64,000 nt of DNA from Amycolatopsis deserti (GTDB lineage: Bacteria; Actinomycetota; Actinomycetes; Mycobacteriales; Pseudonocardiaceae): assembly GCF_014653945.1 (NCBI RefSeq), contig NZ_BNAU01000002.1, positions 303,910 to 367,909 on the forward strand, written 5' to 3'. Of this stretch, positions 19,479-27,804 are shown piece by piece (the first letter of the stretch is position 1; each line of letters opens with the position of its first letter). The notes under the pieces are model-generated. The model ran no database searches. It was given only the letters and a program-made list of their open reading frames with translations, and had not been told where the DNA came from. The position numbers and the translations under genes are program-made.

Positions 19479-20057
19479 TCACCGGCTCACGAGCGCGGTG
19501 ACCAGTGTTTCGGCGATGGCGCGAAGGTCGTCAGTCGCGTGGTCCACCCGTTCCATCACAGCGATGCCACGGGTGGTGGTGACGACCAGGCGCGCGGCCG
19601 CCCGGAGCTCGACGGCCAGGTCCACGCCGTCGTCAATGGCGACAAGCGCGTCGTGGACAAGGTCCTCCAGTTTGTCCAGCATGACGCGGACCGCGGCTTC
19701 CGTGCGGGGGGAATCCGGAGCGGCCTCGACGGCCGTGCGGGTGGACAAGCAGCCGCGGGACGGGGAACCGGCTGAGAACATGACGATGCAGTAGTCGAAG
19801 AAGGACAGCAAGGCGGTCCGCTTGTCGGGGCCATTCAGCGCCTCGCGGGCGCCGGTGAGGAAGCGGTCGGCGTATTCGCCGAAGGCACGAAGGAAGATCT
19901 CCTCCTTCCCCCCGTAGGCGTGGTACAGCGAGCCACGCTGGACGCCGGTGCCAGCGGCGAGGTCGAGCATCGACGTCGCGCGGAACCCCCGCTCGGCGAA
20001 GACGTCGAGCGCGCGCTCGAGCGCCACTCGCTCGTCGAACTGCCGTACCCCGGCCAT
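19479..20057 (-). CDS. TetR-family transcriptional regulator
   Basis: 192 aa. Helix-turn-helix at about 8-52 (ALERALDVFAERGFRATSML, GTGVQRGSLYHAYGGKEE), then a TetR C-terminal domain with GCLSTRTAVEAA. ATG at 20057 follows AAAGGAG by 6 bases. The same-strand ClC reading frame upstream runs over its first ~140 codons in another frame. Target unknown. Confidence 0.88.
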   Translation of the reverse strand: MAGVRQFDERVALERALDVFAERGFRATSMLDLAAGTGVQRGSLYHAYGGKEEIFLRAFGEYADRFLTGAREALNGPDKRTALLSFFDYCIVMFSAGSPSRGCLSTRTAVEAAPDSPRTEAAVRVMLDKLEDLVHDALVAIDDGVDLAVELRAAARLVVTTTRGIAVMERVDHATDDLRAIAETLVTALVSR

Positions 20058-21255
20058 GAAGCTCCTTTCTGCCCCACGCTCGAGCAACTCTACCGGGATC
20101 GAAGATGGTGCCTCCGGACAGCAGCATTGCCACAGCGCTGCCGATCACCGCAGCGGGCACGAGCGACGAGAGCAGACCCGCCCCGCTCAGCTCGGCCGCT
20201 AGCGCGACCGCCGTGGCCGGAGCACGGGCCCCGGCCGCGAGGCAGGCAGTCATCCCCACGACGGCCGCCCCCGGTACGGGGAACGCGGCGCCTACGGCAG
20301 CGCCGAGGAACAGCGTCGGACCGATGGTGCCACCCACCCCGCCGACGCCGAGGGTGACGGTCGTCGCGAAGATCTTCGCGGCCGCCAACAGGAGCAGGGC
20401 GCCGGTGTTGCCGGCTCCCGTGGCCACGTCGATGATGACGTCCTGCCCGATCCCCCCGACCTGGGGCACCGCGAGTACAGCCGCGCCCACCAGCACCCCA
20501 CCGACGGCCGGGCGCGCCCACTCGGACCACCGCCACACCAGATCGGCCGCCCGCCGCACCACTCGAAGGCTCCAGACCAGCAAGACCCCGGCGACCCCGG
20601 CCAGCAGCGCCACCGGCACGGTGGCCAGGTGCGGGCCGACCCCGGCGATGTCCGGTCCGGGCAGCCGCAGTGGTTCCCCCGGCAGGGCCCAGGCGACCGT
20701 GGTTCCGGCGACGGCCCCAGCCACCATCGCGGCCAGTTCGAGCGGGCTCATGCCGGTCAGCAGGACTTCCACGACCAGGACGACGCCGGTCATCGGCGCC
20801 TGGAAGGACCCGGCGACACCGCCCGCCACGGCGGACGCCACCGTCGATCGCACCAGCGTCGCTGGTACTCGCGGCAGCCGAACCAGCACCGAGCCGACTG
20901 CCGCGGAGATGTGGATGATCGGGCCCTCGCTCCCGGCCGACCCCCCGGAGCCGAGGGTGAGACCGGCGGCAATCCCCTTGACGCCGGCGACGCGGGGACG
21001 GAGTGGCTCCGCCGTCGCGAGCGTTCGCCGGACCTGCGGAACCCCGCCGCCCCCGCCCTCTGGCGCGCACACCGCCAGCAACGGCCCGTACGCCAGCGCC
21101 GCCACTACCGGGGCGAAAAGAACCACCGGCACCGGCGCGCCATGCAGCAGCCACCGGCATGCCGCCACGGTCTGAATGAGAGCGACGCCGGAAGCGCTGG
21201 CCAGGGCACCCGCGATCAACGCGAGCACCAGGGCCGCCGGCCATCTTCGCGTCAT
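19633..21255 (-). CDS. ClC-type chloride channel/antiporter with an overrun C-terminus
   Basis: Voltage-gated ClC-fold membrane protein. Key motifs are present: GGGVPQV (GxGxP), GSAGSEGPIIHIS with the gating Glu, and GVGGTIGPTLFLGAAVG. Residues 1 to about 398 make an almost complete ClC core, ending in MLLSGGTIFD and one further helix. The native stop appears to be lost: the frame continues ~140 residues across the TetR gene in a different frame and ends at 19633. A real C-terminus near 20050 by deletion or rearrangement is likely; the tail has no known features. ATG at 21255 has no clear ribosome site. Confidence 0.68.
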   Translation of the reverse strand: MTRRWPAALVLALIAGALASASGVALIQTVAACRWLLHGAPVPVVLFAPVVAALAYGPLLAVCAPEGGGGGVPQVRRTLATAEPLRPRVAGVKGIAAGLTLGSGGSAGSEGPIIHISAAVGSVLVRLPRVPATLVRSTVASAVAGGVAGSFQAPMTGVVLVVEVLLTGMSPLELAAMVAGAVAGTTVAWALPGEPLRLPGPDIAGVGPHLATVPVALLAGVAGVLLVWSLRVVRRAADLVWRWSEWARPAVGGVLVGAAVLAVPQVGGIGQDVIIDVATGAGNTGALLLLAAAKIFATTVTLGVGGVGGTIGPTLFLGAAVGAAFPVPGAAVVGMTACLAAGARAPATAVALAAELSGAGLLSSLVPAAVIGSAVAMLLSGGTIFDPGRVARAWGRKELHGRGTAVRRASGARARARRLRRAGVPRDVDARPRRWHRRPAWLAVPRLRGEGGDLPSCLRRIRRPLPHRRPRGAEWPRQADRLAVLLRLLHRHVLSRFPVPRLLVHPHGRRGRSGFPPHGSRGPRHAGQTGGPCPRRACRH

Positions 21256-21478
21256 CGGGGATCGGCCCCGGCCGAAGGCGCCGGTACTCGGCCACTCGGG
21301 CCGCCCGCAGTCAGCTTGGATGCGGCCGCAGTGTGTCCGAAAGCGACAGCGGCGGCAACGCCGAGCGGACTACAACCGTCCGCCACCGGAACACGGCCGG
21401 CGCCGGTGGCGACGGGACGCGTTCGACCGTGCCGGGAGACCTCGCGACCGCCACGGCCGGCGGGCCCGCGGCGCACGG

Positions 21479-21898
21479 TCAGGCCGACTGCCGGGTCAGA
21501 CGCTGGAAGAGTTCCCACGAAGCCCGCTCGACGTGGTTGTGCAGCAGCTTGCCGTCTTCGCGCACTTCCCACACCGCGGTTCCGCTGAACGAGATCGGCC
21601 GGCCGTCGGGCTCGGTGCCGAATATTCCCTTGTTGCGGCCGTGCACCCGCCAGCGCGAGGCGACACGGCTGCCGTCGTGGTTCTGGAACGTTTCGATGAC
21701 TTCCAGCCGGAAGTCGTCGATCTTCTCGAGGAAAGCCCGGATCCACGCCTTGAAGTTCTCGCGCCCTTCGATGCGCTCGCCCGCGTTCGTGATCACGAAG
21801 TCCTCGACGACGTAGCGGTCCGCGGCGTCCGGGTTGCCGGCGTTCCACACGTCGCGCCAGAACGACTCGACCACTTCCACCGAGTTCACAAGCGACAC
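21479..21898 (-). CDS. SnoaL-like / limonene-epoxide-hydrolase-like protein
   Basis: 139 aa NTF2-fold protein (VVESFWRDVWNAGNPDAADR, FVITNAGERIEGRENFKAWI, VHGRNKGIFGTEPDGR). Small hydrolase or cyclase fold; reaction unknown. GTG at 21898 is chosen because AAGGAGG lies 7 bases upstream; ATG at 21919 would put that site inside the gene and overlap the operator repeat. The 220 bases between it and the ClC start contain no gene I can support. Confidence 0.8.
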   Translation of the reverse strand: MSLVNSVEVVESFWRDVWNAGNPDAADRYVVEDFVITNAGERIEGRENFKAWIRAFLEKIDDFRLEVIETFQNHDGSRVASRWRVHGRNKGIFGTEPDGRPISFSGTAVWEVREDGKLLHNHVERASWELFQRLTRQSA

Positions 21899-21918
21899 CG
21901 GCAGCCTCCTTGAGTTCA

Positions 21919-21940
21919 TGTTTGACATCACTGTCAAACA
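21919..21940. promoter_or_regulatory. Inverted repeat TGTTTGACA-N4-TGTCAAACA
   Basis: Perfect 9+9 inverted repeat directly upstream of the SnoaL gene. The arm contains TTGACA, the -35 hexamer, in both directions, so a regulator bound here would cover the promoter. The cognate regulator is not evident; the TetR at 19479 is the nearest candidate. Confidence 0.6.
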
Positions 21941-21983
21941 TAAGCGGTCCCGCCCGCGTAGCCCAGCTTTTGCGAGCACCGCC

Positions 21984-22031
21984 ACACGACAACGGCCGGG
22001 CGCCCCGGGCGCCCGGCCGGATCTGTCGTGT
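21984..22031 (-). terminator. Two-tier hairpin terminator after the acyl-CoA dehydrogenase gene
   Basis: Outer arms ACACGACA / TGTCGTGT (21984-21991, 22024-22031) enclose an inner perfect 11-base GC stem (21994-22004 with 22008-22018, loop CCG). It lies 7 bases beyond the acyl-CoA dehydrogenase stop. No U-tract follows, which is usual in actinobacteria. Confidence 0.75.
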
Positions 22032-22037
22032 CGTCGG

Positions 22038-23201
22038 TCAGCTGGCGACCGCGAACGCGTCCTCGAACGTGTAGCCGCCGAGCAGTTCCCGGGCGGCCAC
22101 CATGTACTGGATGGTGGGCGTGCCCTCCTCCAGCCAGTTCAGCCGCGCGTCGCGGTAGAGGCGTTCGATCGGGTACTTGCGGGTGTAGCCGATCCCGCCG
22201 TGCACCAGCAGCGCGCGGTCGGTGACCCGGCCGACGGCCTCCAGCCCGAACTGCTTGACCAGTGACGACTCGGCCGGGATCCGCTTGCCGCTGTCCCACT
22301 TGGACGCCGCGTCGGCCAGCATGCCGCGCAACGCGTACACGTCGGCGGCCATCTCGGCCAGGTAGCGCTGGATTGCCTGGCGCTGCGCGATCGGCTTGCC
22401 GAAGGTGACCCGCTCCTGCGCGTACTTCAGCGACAGTTCCAGCGCCCGCGACGCCGTGCCCAGCGAGGAAGCGGCGATGAACACGCGGCTGATCTCCAGC
22501 GCCCGCTCCAGGTGTGCGCCGCCCTCGCCCTCGGCGCCGACCAGAGCCGACACCGGCACCCGCACATCCTCGAACGTCAGCTCGCCGTGCTCGGCACCCT
22601 TGCAGCCCATCGTTTCCGGCAGCGGCGCGATGGAGAACCCGGGGGTGTCGCGCGGCACGATGAGCGCCGAAACGTCTTTGTCGGACGTCTTGGCGAACAC
22701 CAGGAAATGTGAGGCGATGTCGGAGTTGGTGATGAGCCACTTCCGCCCGTTGAGCACGTACTCGTCACCCTCGCGCCGCGCGGTGGTCGACAGGTCGGCG
22801 CCGGTCCCGTTGCCAGGCTCAGTGAGCGCGAAGGCCAGCGATTTCTCACCGGTCGCCGCGCCCGGCAGAATCTCCTTCTTCTGAGCATCGTTCCCGATCT
22901 CGGACAGCGCGTGCGCGAAGGAGTTGTGCACGTGCACGATCGCGCGGATGCCGCCCTGGATCTTGGCGAACTCGGCCAGGATCGGCAGGTACTGCGCCAT
23001 CGACAGCCCGGCGCCGCCGTACTCCTGGGGCACGATCAGCCCGAACGCGCCACACGAGCGAAGCGCGGGCATGACGATGTCATAAGGAATGGTTTCGGTG
23101 TCCTCGATCTGGTGTTCCAGCGGGTCGAGCTCGTCCCAGATCGTGGCGAGCACACTGTCGCGCAGCTTCCGGTACTCGTCGGCGGGCAGGCCTGCGTTCA
23201 T
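22038..23201 (-). CDS. Acyl-CoA dehydrogenase
   Basis: 387 aa FAD-dependent acyl-CoA dehydrogenase: alpha,beta-desaturation of an acyl-CoA. GLIVPQEYGGAGLSMAQYL, FALTEPGNGTGADLSTTARR (flavin/substrate loop), YAQERVTFGKPIAQRQAI, HGGIGYTRKYPIERLYRDAR and the active-site end WLEEGTPTIQY are all in place. ATG at 23201 is the better of two adjacent ATGs (GGAGG 5 bases upstream). It sits 17 bases after an SDR gene and ends at a strong terminator; it and the SDR form a short operon under a CCGATCGG-type operator. Confidence 0.92.
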   Translation of the reverse strand: MNAGLPADEYRKLRDSVLATIWDELDPLEHQIEDTETIPYDIVMPALRSCGAFGLIVPQEYGGAGLSMAQYLPILAEFAKIQGGIRAIVHVHNSFAHALSEIGNDAQKKEILPGAATGEKSLAFALTEPGNGTGADLSTTARREGDEYVLNGRKWLITNSDIASHFLVFAKTSDKDVSALIVPRDTPGFSIAPLPETMGCKGAEHGELTFEDVRVPVSALVGAEGEGGAHLERALEISRVFIAASSLGTASRALELSLKYAQERVTFGKPIAQRQAIQRYLAEMAADVYALRGMLADAASKWDSGKRIPAESSLVKQFGLEAVGRVTDRALLVHGGIGYTRKYPIERLYRDARLNWLEEGTPTIQYMVAARELLGGYTFEDAFAVAS

Positions 23202-23218
23202 CATTTCCTCCTTGAGAT

Positions 23219-23971
23219 CTAAAGCGTCCAGCCGCCATCGGCGGCGAGCACCGCACCTGTGCAGAACGTCGCGTCCTCGGCCAGGAAAACCGCGGCACGG
23301 GCGATTTCCTCGACCGTGCCGAACCGTCCGAGCAAGGTGGCATCGGCGATCCTGGCGCGTGCCGCGTCCGGGATCGCCGACGTCATGTCGGTGTCGACGA
23401 AGCCCGGCGCGAGCACGTTGACCCGGACTCCCTTGGGTGCGAGTTCCTTCGCCAGCGAGCGGGCGAAGCCCACGGCCGCCGCTTTGGCGCTCGCGTAGGC
23501 CGTGTCGCCTGGGAAGCCCACTGAGCCGACCGCGGAGCCGACCAGCACGACGCCGGGGCTCGGGCTCGCTCCCCGGGTCAGCCACGGGATCGCGGCCTGG
23601 ACGAGCGCGGCGGTGCTTCTCAGGTTCGCCTCGACGACCTGCCACCAGTCGTCGAGATCGATCTTGGCGAGCTTGCCGCCGTGCCAGACCGCCGCGTTGA
23701 GGACGAGCGTGTCGAGCCGGCCCCACTGGCCGGTGACCTGCTCGATCGCCGCACCGGCGCCCTCGGGCGCGGCGAGGTCGAAGGGCACCGGCAGAACTCG
23801 GTCCGGGTGGACCGCGGCGAGCTTCTCGACGAGCTCACCGCCGGTCCGGTAGGTCCCGGCAACCCGCAGGCCCCGGTCGAGGAGCTGCTGCGCGATGCCG
23901 GCTCCGATACCGCGGGAGGCGCCGGTGACCAAGGCCACCCGCTCACCCGTCATGCTGTCGTCTGCATCCAT
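23219..23971 (-). CDS. Short-chain dehydrogenase/reductase (FabG-like)
   Basis: 250 aa SDR with NAD(P)-binding GASRGIGAG, NAA motif (LVLNAAVW), catalytic YASAK and a typical DGGWTL end. Probably a 3-hydroxyacyl-CoA dehydrogenase or ketoreductase acting with the acyl-CoA dehydrogenase downstream. There is no Shine-Dalgarno before ATG 23971 or GTG 23974. A -10-like TACAAT (23983 to 23978) lies 6-7 bases upstream, so a leaderless transcript starting at the ATG is likely. A later ATG at 23953 is an alternative. Confidence 0.88.
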   Translation of the reverse strand: MDADDSMTGERVALVTGASRGIGAGIAQQLLDRGLRVAGTYRTGGELVEKLAAVHPDRVLPVPFDLAAPEGAGAAIEQVTGQWGRLDTLVLNAAVWHGGKLAKIDLDDWWQVVEANLRSTAALVQAAIPWLTRGASPSPGVVLVGSAVGSVGFPGDTAYASAKAAAVGFARSLAKELAPKGVRVNVLAPGFVDTDMTSAIPDAARARIADATLLGRFGTVEEIARAAVFLAEDATFCTGAVLAADGGWTL

Positions 23972-23981
23972 CACAGTATTG

Positions 23982-23995
23982 TACCGATCGGTCTA
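23982..23995. promoter_or_regulatory. CCGATCGG operator overlapping the -10 of the SDR/acyl-CoA dehydrogenase operon
   Basis: TACCGATCGGTCTA, a near-palindrome with the perfect core ACCGATCGGT. It abuts the putative -10 TACAAT, so a bound TetR protein would block RNA polymerase. Member of the shared site set described under findings. Confidence 0.65.
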
Positions 23996-24032
23996 TAGAA
24001 ATAAGTGCGTGAGATTTATCGGAAAAGAGGAA

Positions 24033-25214
24033 TCAGATCCGCTCGACGATCGTGGCGTTGGCCATGCCGCCCCACTCGCACATCGTCTGGAGCCCGAAGC
24101 GGGCCCCGCGGCGCTCCAGCGCGCCGACGAGGGTCGTCATGATCCGGGCGCCGCTGGCGCCCAGCGGGTGGCCGAGCGCGATGGCACCGCCGTGCACGTT
24201 GAGCCGGTCGTGCTCCACCTTGAGATCGTTCATCCAGGCCAGCGGCACAGGCGCGAACGCCTCGTTCACCTCGAACAGGTCGATGTCGTCGGCGGTGAGC
24301 CCGGCGCGCTCGAGCACGGCGCGGGTGGCCGGCACGACGCCCATGAGCATGACGATCGGGTCGTCCCCGACAACGGCCATCGAGTGCACCCGCGCCCGCG
24401 GGGTCAGGCCCAGCTGCTCGGCCTTCTCCGCGCTCATCAGCAGGACGCCCGCCGCTCCGTCGGTCAGCGGCGAGGAGTTGCCCGGCGTGATCTTCCAGTC
24501 GATCTCGGGGAACCGCCGCGCAGCCGCTTCGTCCACGAAGGACGGCCGGAGCCCGGCGAGCGTCTGGACCGTGGTCCCCGGCCGGACGGTCTCGTCGACG
24601 GTCACCTCCGGCGCATCGGTGACGGTGATCAGATCGCGCGCGAAGGCATCCCGCGCGGCTGCTGCGCGGTGGTGCGAGACCGCGGAGAACTCGTCCAGCT
24701 CGTCGCGGTCCAGCTGCCAGCGGGCGCAGATCAGCTCGGCGGAAAGCCCCTGGCCGATGAGCCCGCCACCGGGAAACCGCTCCGCGATCCGGGTGCCGAG
24801 GTGGTCGGCACCCTGGGCGTCGGAGTGCATCGGCACCCGCGACATCGATTCGACACCGCAGGCGATCACGATGTCGGCCGCGCCGGCCTGGATCGCCTGC
24901 GCGGCGAAGTGCACCGCCTGCTGACTGGAACCGCACTGCCGGTCGATCGTGGTCGCCGGCACCGAGAGCGGGAAGCCCGCGGCCAGCACGGCGCTGCGAG
25001 TGGGGTTGATCGCCTGCTCCCCCGCCTTGGTGACGCAACCGCCGATCACGTCGTCGACCAGGGCCGGATCGAGATCGGCGCGCTGGACGAGGGCGGTGAG
25101 GACGTCGGCGAGCAGGTGCACGGGGTGGACATGCGACAGCGCACCGCCCTTCTTCCCCTTGCCGACGGGCGTGCGCACAACGTCGACGATGACCGCGTCG
25201 CGCACTGATGTCAT
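24033..25214 (-). CDS. Acetyl-CoA acetyltransferase (thiolase)
   Basis: 393 aa thiolase. Nucleophile Cys in TIDRQCGSSQQAVHF (about residue 90), NEAFAPV, GGAIALGHPLGASGAR with the catalytic His, and second Cys in QTMCEWGGMANA. It would release acetyl-CoA or propionyl-CoA from 3-ketoacyl-CoA at the end of the local beta-oxidation set. ATG at 25214 follows GGGAGG by 4 bases. The SDR at 25235 lies 20 bases upstream in the same operon. Confidence 0.93.
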   Translation of the reverse strand: MTSVRDAVIVDVVRTPVGKGKKGGALSHVHPVHLLADVLTALVQRADLDPALVDDVIGGCVTKAGEQAINPTRSAVLAAGFPLSVPATTIDRQCGSSQQAVHFAAQAIQAGAADIVIACGVESMSRVPMHSDAQGADHLGTRIAERFPGGGLIGQGLSAELICARWQLDRDELDEFSAVSHHRAAAARDAFARDLITVTDAPEVTVDETVRPGTTVQTLAGLRPSFVDEAAARRFPEIDWKITPGNSSPLTDGAAGVLLMSAEKAEQLGLTPRARVHSMAVVGDDPIVMLMGVVPATRAVLERAGLTADDIDLFEVNEAFAPVPLAWMNDLKVEHDRLNVHGGAIALGHPLGASGARIMTTLVGALERRGARFGLQTMCEWGGMANATIVERI

Positions 25215-25234
25215 GGTTCCTCCCTGGGGCGGGT

Positions 25235-26032
25235 TCACACCGACCGGCGGGTGCCGATCGGCAGCCGGGACGGCAGGGCGGGCATCGGGCCGCCCGTCCG
25301 GCCGCCGGGCACGCCGGCGAAGCGATAAGGGACCGGCTCCCGGCCGGGCTGCACGACGACGACCTCGCTCGGGTCGTCGCCGACGGCGCACGAGACCAGC
25401 GCGCGCGCCACATCGCGCACGGTGACCAGCGGGAAGCCGAGCCGGTCAAGCTCGGGACGGGCGGCGCCCAGCATCGGCGTGTCGACCAGGCCGGGGCAGA
25501 CCGCGTGCAGCCCGACCCCCTTGGCGGCGAGCGTGGGCGCGTAGCCCCGGACCAAGCCGATCACCGCGTGCTTCGTCATCGCGTACACCGGATCGAACGG
25601 CACCGCGGTCATGCCCGCGAGTGACGCGGTCACGACCGCGCGCCCGCGCGCGGCCAGCAGCCGTGGCACGAGGGCCTGCAAGCCGTAGACCACTCCGTCG
25701 ACGTTCACCGACCACGCGCGGCGATAGGCCACGGGGTCGACGTCGAGGAGCTCCGCTTCGCCGAGTGCGACGCCCGCGTTCAGCACCAGCGCGGTGAGGG
25801 GAAGACCCGCGGCCCCAACGGCTTCGACCGCCACTTTCCAGGCACCCGGGTCGCCCACGTCGAAGGCCACCGCGGAGGCGGCTCCGGCTTCGTCGGCCGC
25901 GCGGCGGGCGGCATCGGTGTCGAGGTCGGCGACGATGACGTGCAGTCCGCGTTCGGCGAGTTGCCGGACGACTTCGCGGCCGATTCCACCCGCTCCGCCG
26001 GTGACGAGGGCACACCCCGCGCTACTGGCCAC
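25235..26032 (-). CDS. Short-chain dehydrogenase/reductase
   Basis: 265 aa SDR: TGGAGGIGREV (cofactor loop), LVLNAGVALGE, catalytic YAMTKHAVIGL, and CPGLVDTPM. The C-terminus is extended and Pro/Arg-rich (PYRFAGVPGGRTGG). Likely oxidises a hydroxyacyl-CoA or alcohol intermediate before the thiolase. GTG at 26032 has GGGAGG upstream; a far longer in-frame extension overlaps the next SDR gene and is not real. A 7+7 inverted-repeat operator lies about 45 bases upstream (26074-26097). Confidence 0.88.
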   Translation of the reverse strand: MASSAGCALVTGGAGGIGREVVRQLAERGLHVIVADLDTDAARRAADEAGAASAVAFDVGDPGAWKVAVEAVGAAGLPLTALVLNAGVALGEAELLDVDPVAYRRAWSVNVDGVVYGLQALVPRLLAARGRAVVTASLAGMTAVPFDPVYAMTKHAVIGLVRGYAPTLAAKGVGLHAVCPGLVDTPMLGAARPELDRLGFPLVTVRDVARALVSCAVGDDPSEVVVVQPGREPVPYRFAGVPGGRTGGPMPALPSRLPIGTRRSV

Positions 26033-26073
26033 GTTTCCTCCCGGGATCCGACGCTGGACTGCTTCGAACAATA

Positions 26074-26097
26074 CTTGTACAGACCGATCAGTACAAG
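26074..26097. promoter_or_regulatory. Operator CTTGTAC-N10-GTACAAG with GACCGATC core
   Basis: Perfect 7+7 inverted repeat around AGACCGATCA, between the two SDR genes. Its right part (AGACCGATCAGTACA) recurs exactly at 39230-39244 in front of a CoA ligase gene. Confidence 0.7.
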
Positions 26098-26139
26098 GCT
26101 TTGGGCAGAGTTCCGCCCGCCCCCACACAGGTGGATTCC

Positions 26140-26898
26140 CTATCGCGGCGCCATCCGGATCGCTCCGTCCATCCGGATGACTTCGCCGTTCAGGTAATCG
26201 TGTTCGACGATGGTGGCGACGAGCCGCGCGTACTCGTCGGGCCGCCCGAACCGCGGCGGGAACGGAACTCCGGCCGCGAGCCCGGCTCGGTACTCTTCGG
26301 CGACGGTGGCCATCATCGGGGTGTCGATGATGCCGGGCGCGATGGTCATCACCCGGATGCCCGACGACGCCAGATCCCGGGCCGCGGGCAAGGTCAGCCC
26401 GACGACGCCGCCCTTGGACGCGGCGTAGGCGACCTGCCCGATCTGTCCGTCGAACGCGGCGGCCGACGCGGTGTTGACCACCACTCCGCGGGCGCCGTCC
26501 GCCAGCGGCTCGGTCGTGGCGATCGCCTCGGCGGCGACAGCGAGCACGGTGAAGGTGCCGGCGAGGTTGATGTCGAGGACCTTGCGGAAGAGTGCCACGT
26601 CGTGCCTGCCCGAGCGGGACAGGATACGGGCAGACGGGGCGATCCCCGCGCAGTTCACCGCGATCCGCAGCGGCACGCCCGCGCCGGCGGCCTTGTCGAC
26701 GGCCGCCTGCACCTGGTCGGAGTCGGTGACGTCGGCCTCGACATAGGTCACCCCCTCGACCGTGGTGGCCGCCGCGACCGCCGCGGGCAGGTCGAGCGCG
26801 AAGACCCGCGCCCCCTTCTCCGCCAGCAGGCGGGCCGTCGCCTGGCCGAGCCCTGACGCACCGCCGGTGACCAGGGCAGCGCTGTCGTCGATTCGCAT
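26140..26898 (-). CDS. 3-hydroxyacyl-CoA dehydrogenase, HSD10-like SDR
   Basis: 252 aa. The sequence follows the type-II 3-hydroxyacyl-CoA dehydrogenase (HSD10) pattern: TGGASGLGQATARLL, VNCAGIAPSARIL, VVVNTASAAAFDGQIGQVAY, catalytic YAASKGGVVG, TLPAARDLASSGIRV and a DGAIRMAPR end. Likely NAD-dependent oxidation of 3-hydroxyacyl-CoA. ATG at 26898 has GGGAGG 6 bases upstream. Operators stand on both sides (27068 in front, 26074 behind). Confidence 0.92.
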   Translation of the reverse strand: MRIDDSAALVTGGASGLGQATARLLAEKGARVFALDLPAAVAAATTVEGVTYVEADVTDSDQVQAAVDKAAGAGVPLRIAVNCAGIAPSARILSRSGRHDVALFRKVLDINLAGTFTVLAVAAEAIATTEPLADGARGVVVNTASAAAFDGQIGQVAYAASKGGVVGLTLPAARDLASSGIRVMTIAPGIIDTPMMATVAEEYRAGLAAGVPFPPRFGRPDEYARLVATIVEHDYLNGEVIRMDGAIRMAPR

Positions 26899-27067
26899 GT
26901 CGTTCCTCCCATGTCGGCGACACCGGCGACGGGAAGCCGCGGAAGGGTAAGGAGAACGGGCCTGCCGGCACCAGGGCCCGGCGAGAGAAACCCGGCCCGA
27001 ACCCCATTGGCGGGCAGCCGGTGTGCTCCGTTTGTAGCAGAGCGGACAAACACCGACAAGCAATTTC

Positions 27068-27081
27068 GTACCGAACGGTAC
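27068..27081. promoter_or_regulatory. Operator GTACCG-AA-CGGTAC
   Basis: Perfect 6+6 inverted repeat about 170 bases upstream of the HSD10-like gene and downstream of the TetR gene at 27141. Same family as the CCGATCGG sites. Confidence 0.65.
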
Positions 27082-27140
27082 ACGTCACAATGTTCGCGAG
27101 GCAGGCCGGCGCGGAATCGTAGGGGCCGCTACGATCCGCC

Positions 27141-27719
27141 TCAGGCCCGGATGCCGTCGATCAGCGCGTCGAGGAACAAGTCGGCGACCTCGTCGGGTTT
27201 CAGCTCGCCGTCGGGCTCCATCCACAGGTACGTGTAGTTGAGCATGCCCAGGATCCCTTTCACCAGCAAGCGCGGGGTCTGGCGCAGCACCCCCGCACGC
27301 ACGCCGTTGTCCAGTGCCTGCCGCCAGTAGCTTTCGTACCGTTCGCGGGCCGCGATGACGTGGTCCCGGCGCTCACCGGTCAGTGCGGTGTACTCGCGGA
27401 AGAACACGGCCCACTCGGAGCGGTGCTCGGCGATGTTGGCCAACAGCCCGCGGGCCATCTGCCGGAGCAGCTCCTCCGGAGCGAGCTCCTGGTCGAGCAG
27501 CTCCTCGGCGTAGCTGTTCATCTTGTCGACCTGCTCCTTGCTGATCGCGTAGAGCACGGCCTCCTTGCTGCCGATGTAGTGGTAGAGCGCGCCCCGGCCG
27601 AGCCCGACCGCCTGCCCCAGCTCGGCCATCCCGGTGCCGTGGTAGCCGTTCCGGGCGAACAGATCCGCCGCGATCCCGATCACGCGTGCCCTGTTCGCCT
27701 CGAAACTCGTGACCGTCAT
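27141..27719 (-). CDS. TetR-family regulator (candidate regulator of the CCGATCGG regulon)
   Basis: 192 aa. HTH at about 5-50: ARVIGIAADLFARNGYHGTG, GQAVGLGRGALYHYIGSKE; C-terminal domain with FFREYTALTGERRDHV and LNYTYLWMEPDGEL. Its recognition helix region (GLGRGALYHYIGSKE) closely resembles that of the TetR at 36698 (GLQRGALYYHIRSKE), so the two may read similar operators. It carries its own symmetric site at 27746. ATG at 27719 is chosen; GTG at 27737 is possible. Confidence 0.9.
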   Translation of the reverse strand: MTVTSFEANRARVIGIAADLFARNGYHGTGMAELGQAVGLGRGALYHYIGSKEAVLYAISKEQVDKMNSYAEELLDQELAPEELLRQMARGLLANIAEHRSEWAVFFREYTALTGERRDHVIAARERYESYWRQALDNGVRAGVLRQTPRLLVKGILGMLNYTYLWMEPDGELKPDEVADLFLDALIDGIRA

Positions 27720-27745
27720 AACCGACGCCGCCCTCACTCCCGATC

Positions 27746-27763
27746 GTGGACCGAACGATCCAC
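27746..27763. promoter_or_regulatory. Operator GTGGA-CCGAACGA-TCCAC upstream of TetR
   Basis: 5+5 inverted repeat with a CCGAACG core, 27 bases upstream of the TetR start; probable autoregulatory site. Confidence 0.55.
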
Positions 27764-27804
27764 ATGATATCGCCCGGAGACGCGCTACCGGCGTTCAGGC
27801 GCGG

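Noticed and set aside
19451..19775. Continuation of the LacI reading frame as a 133-aa regulator
   Set aside because: After the HTH the frame is antisense to the TetR gene and has no LacI effector-domain motif.
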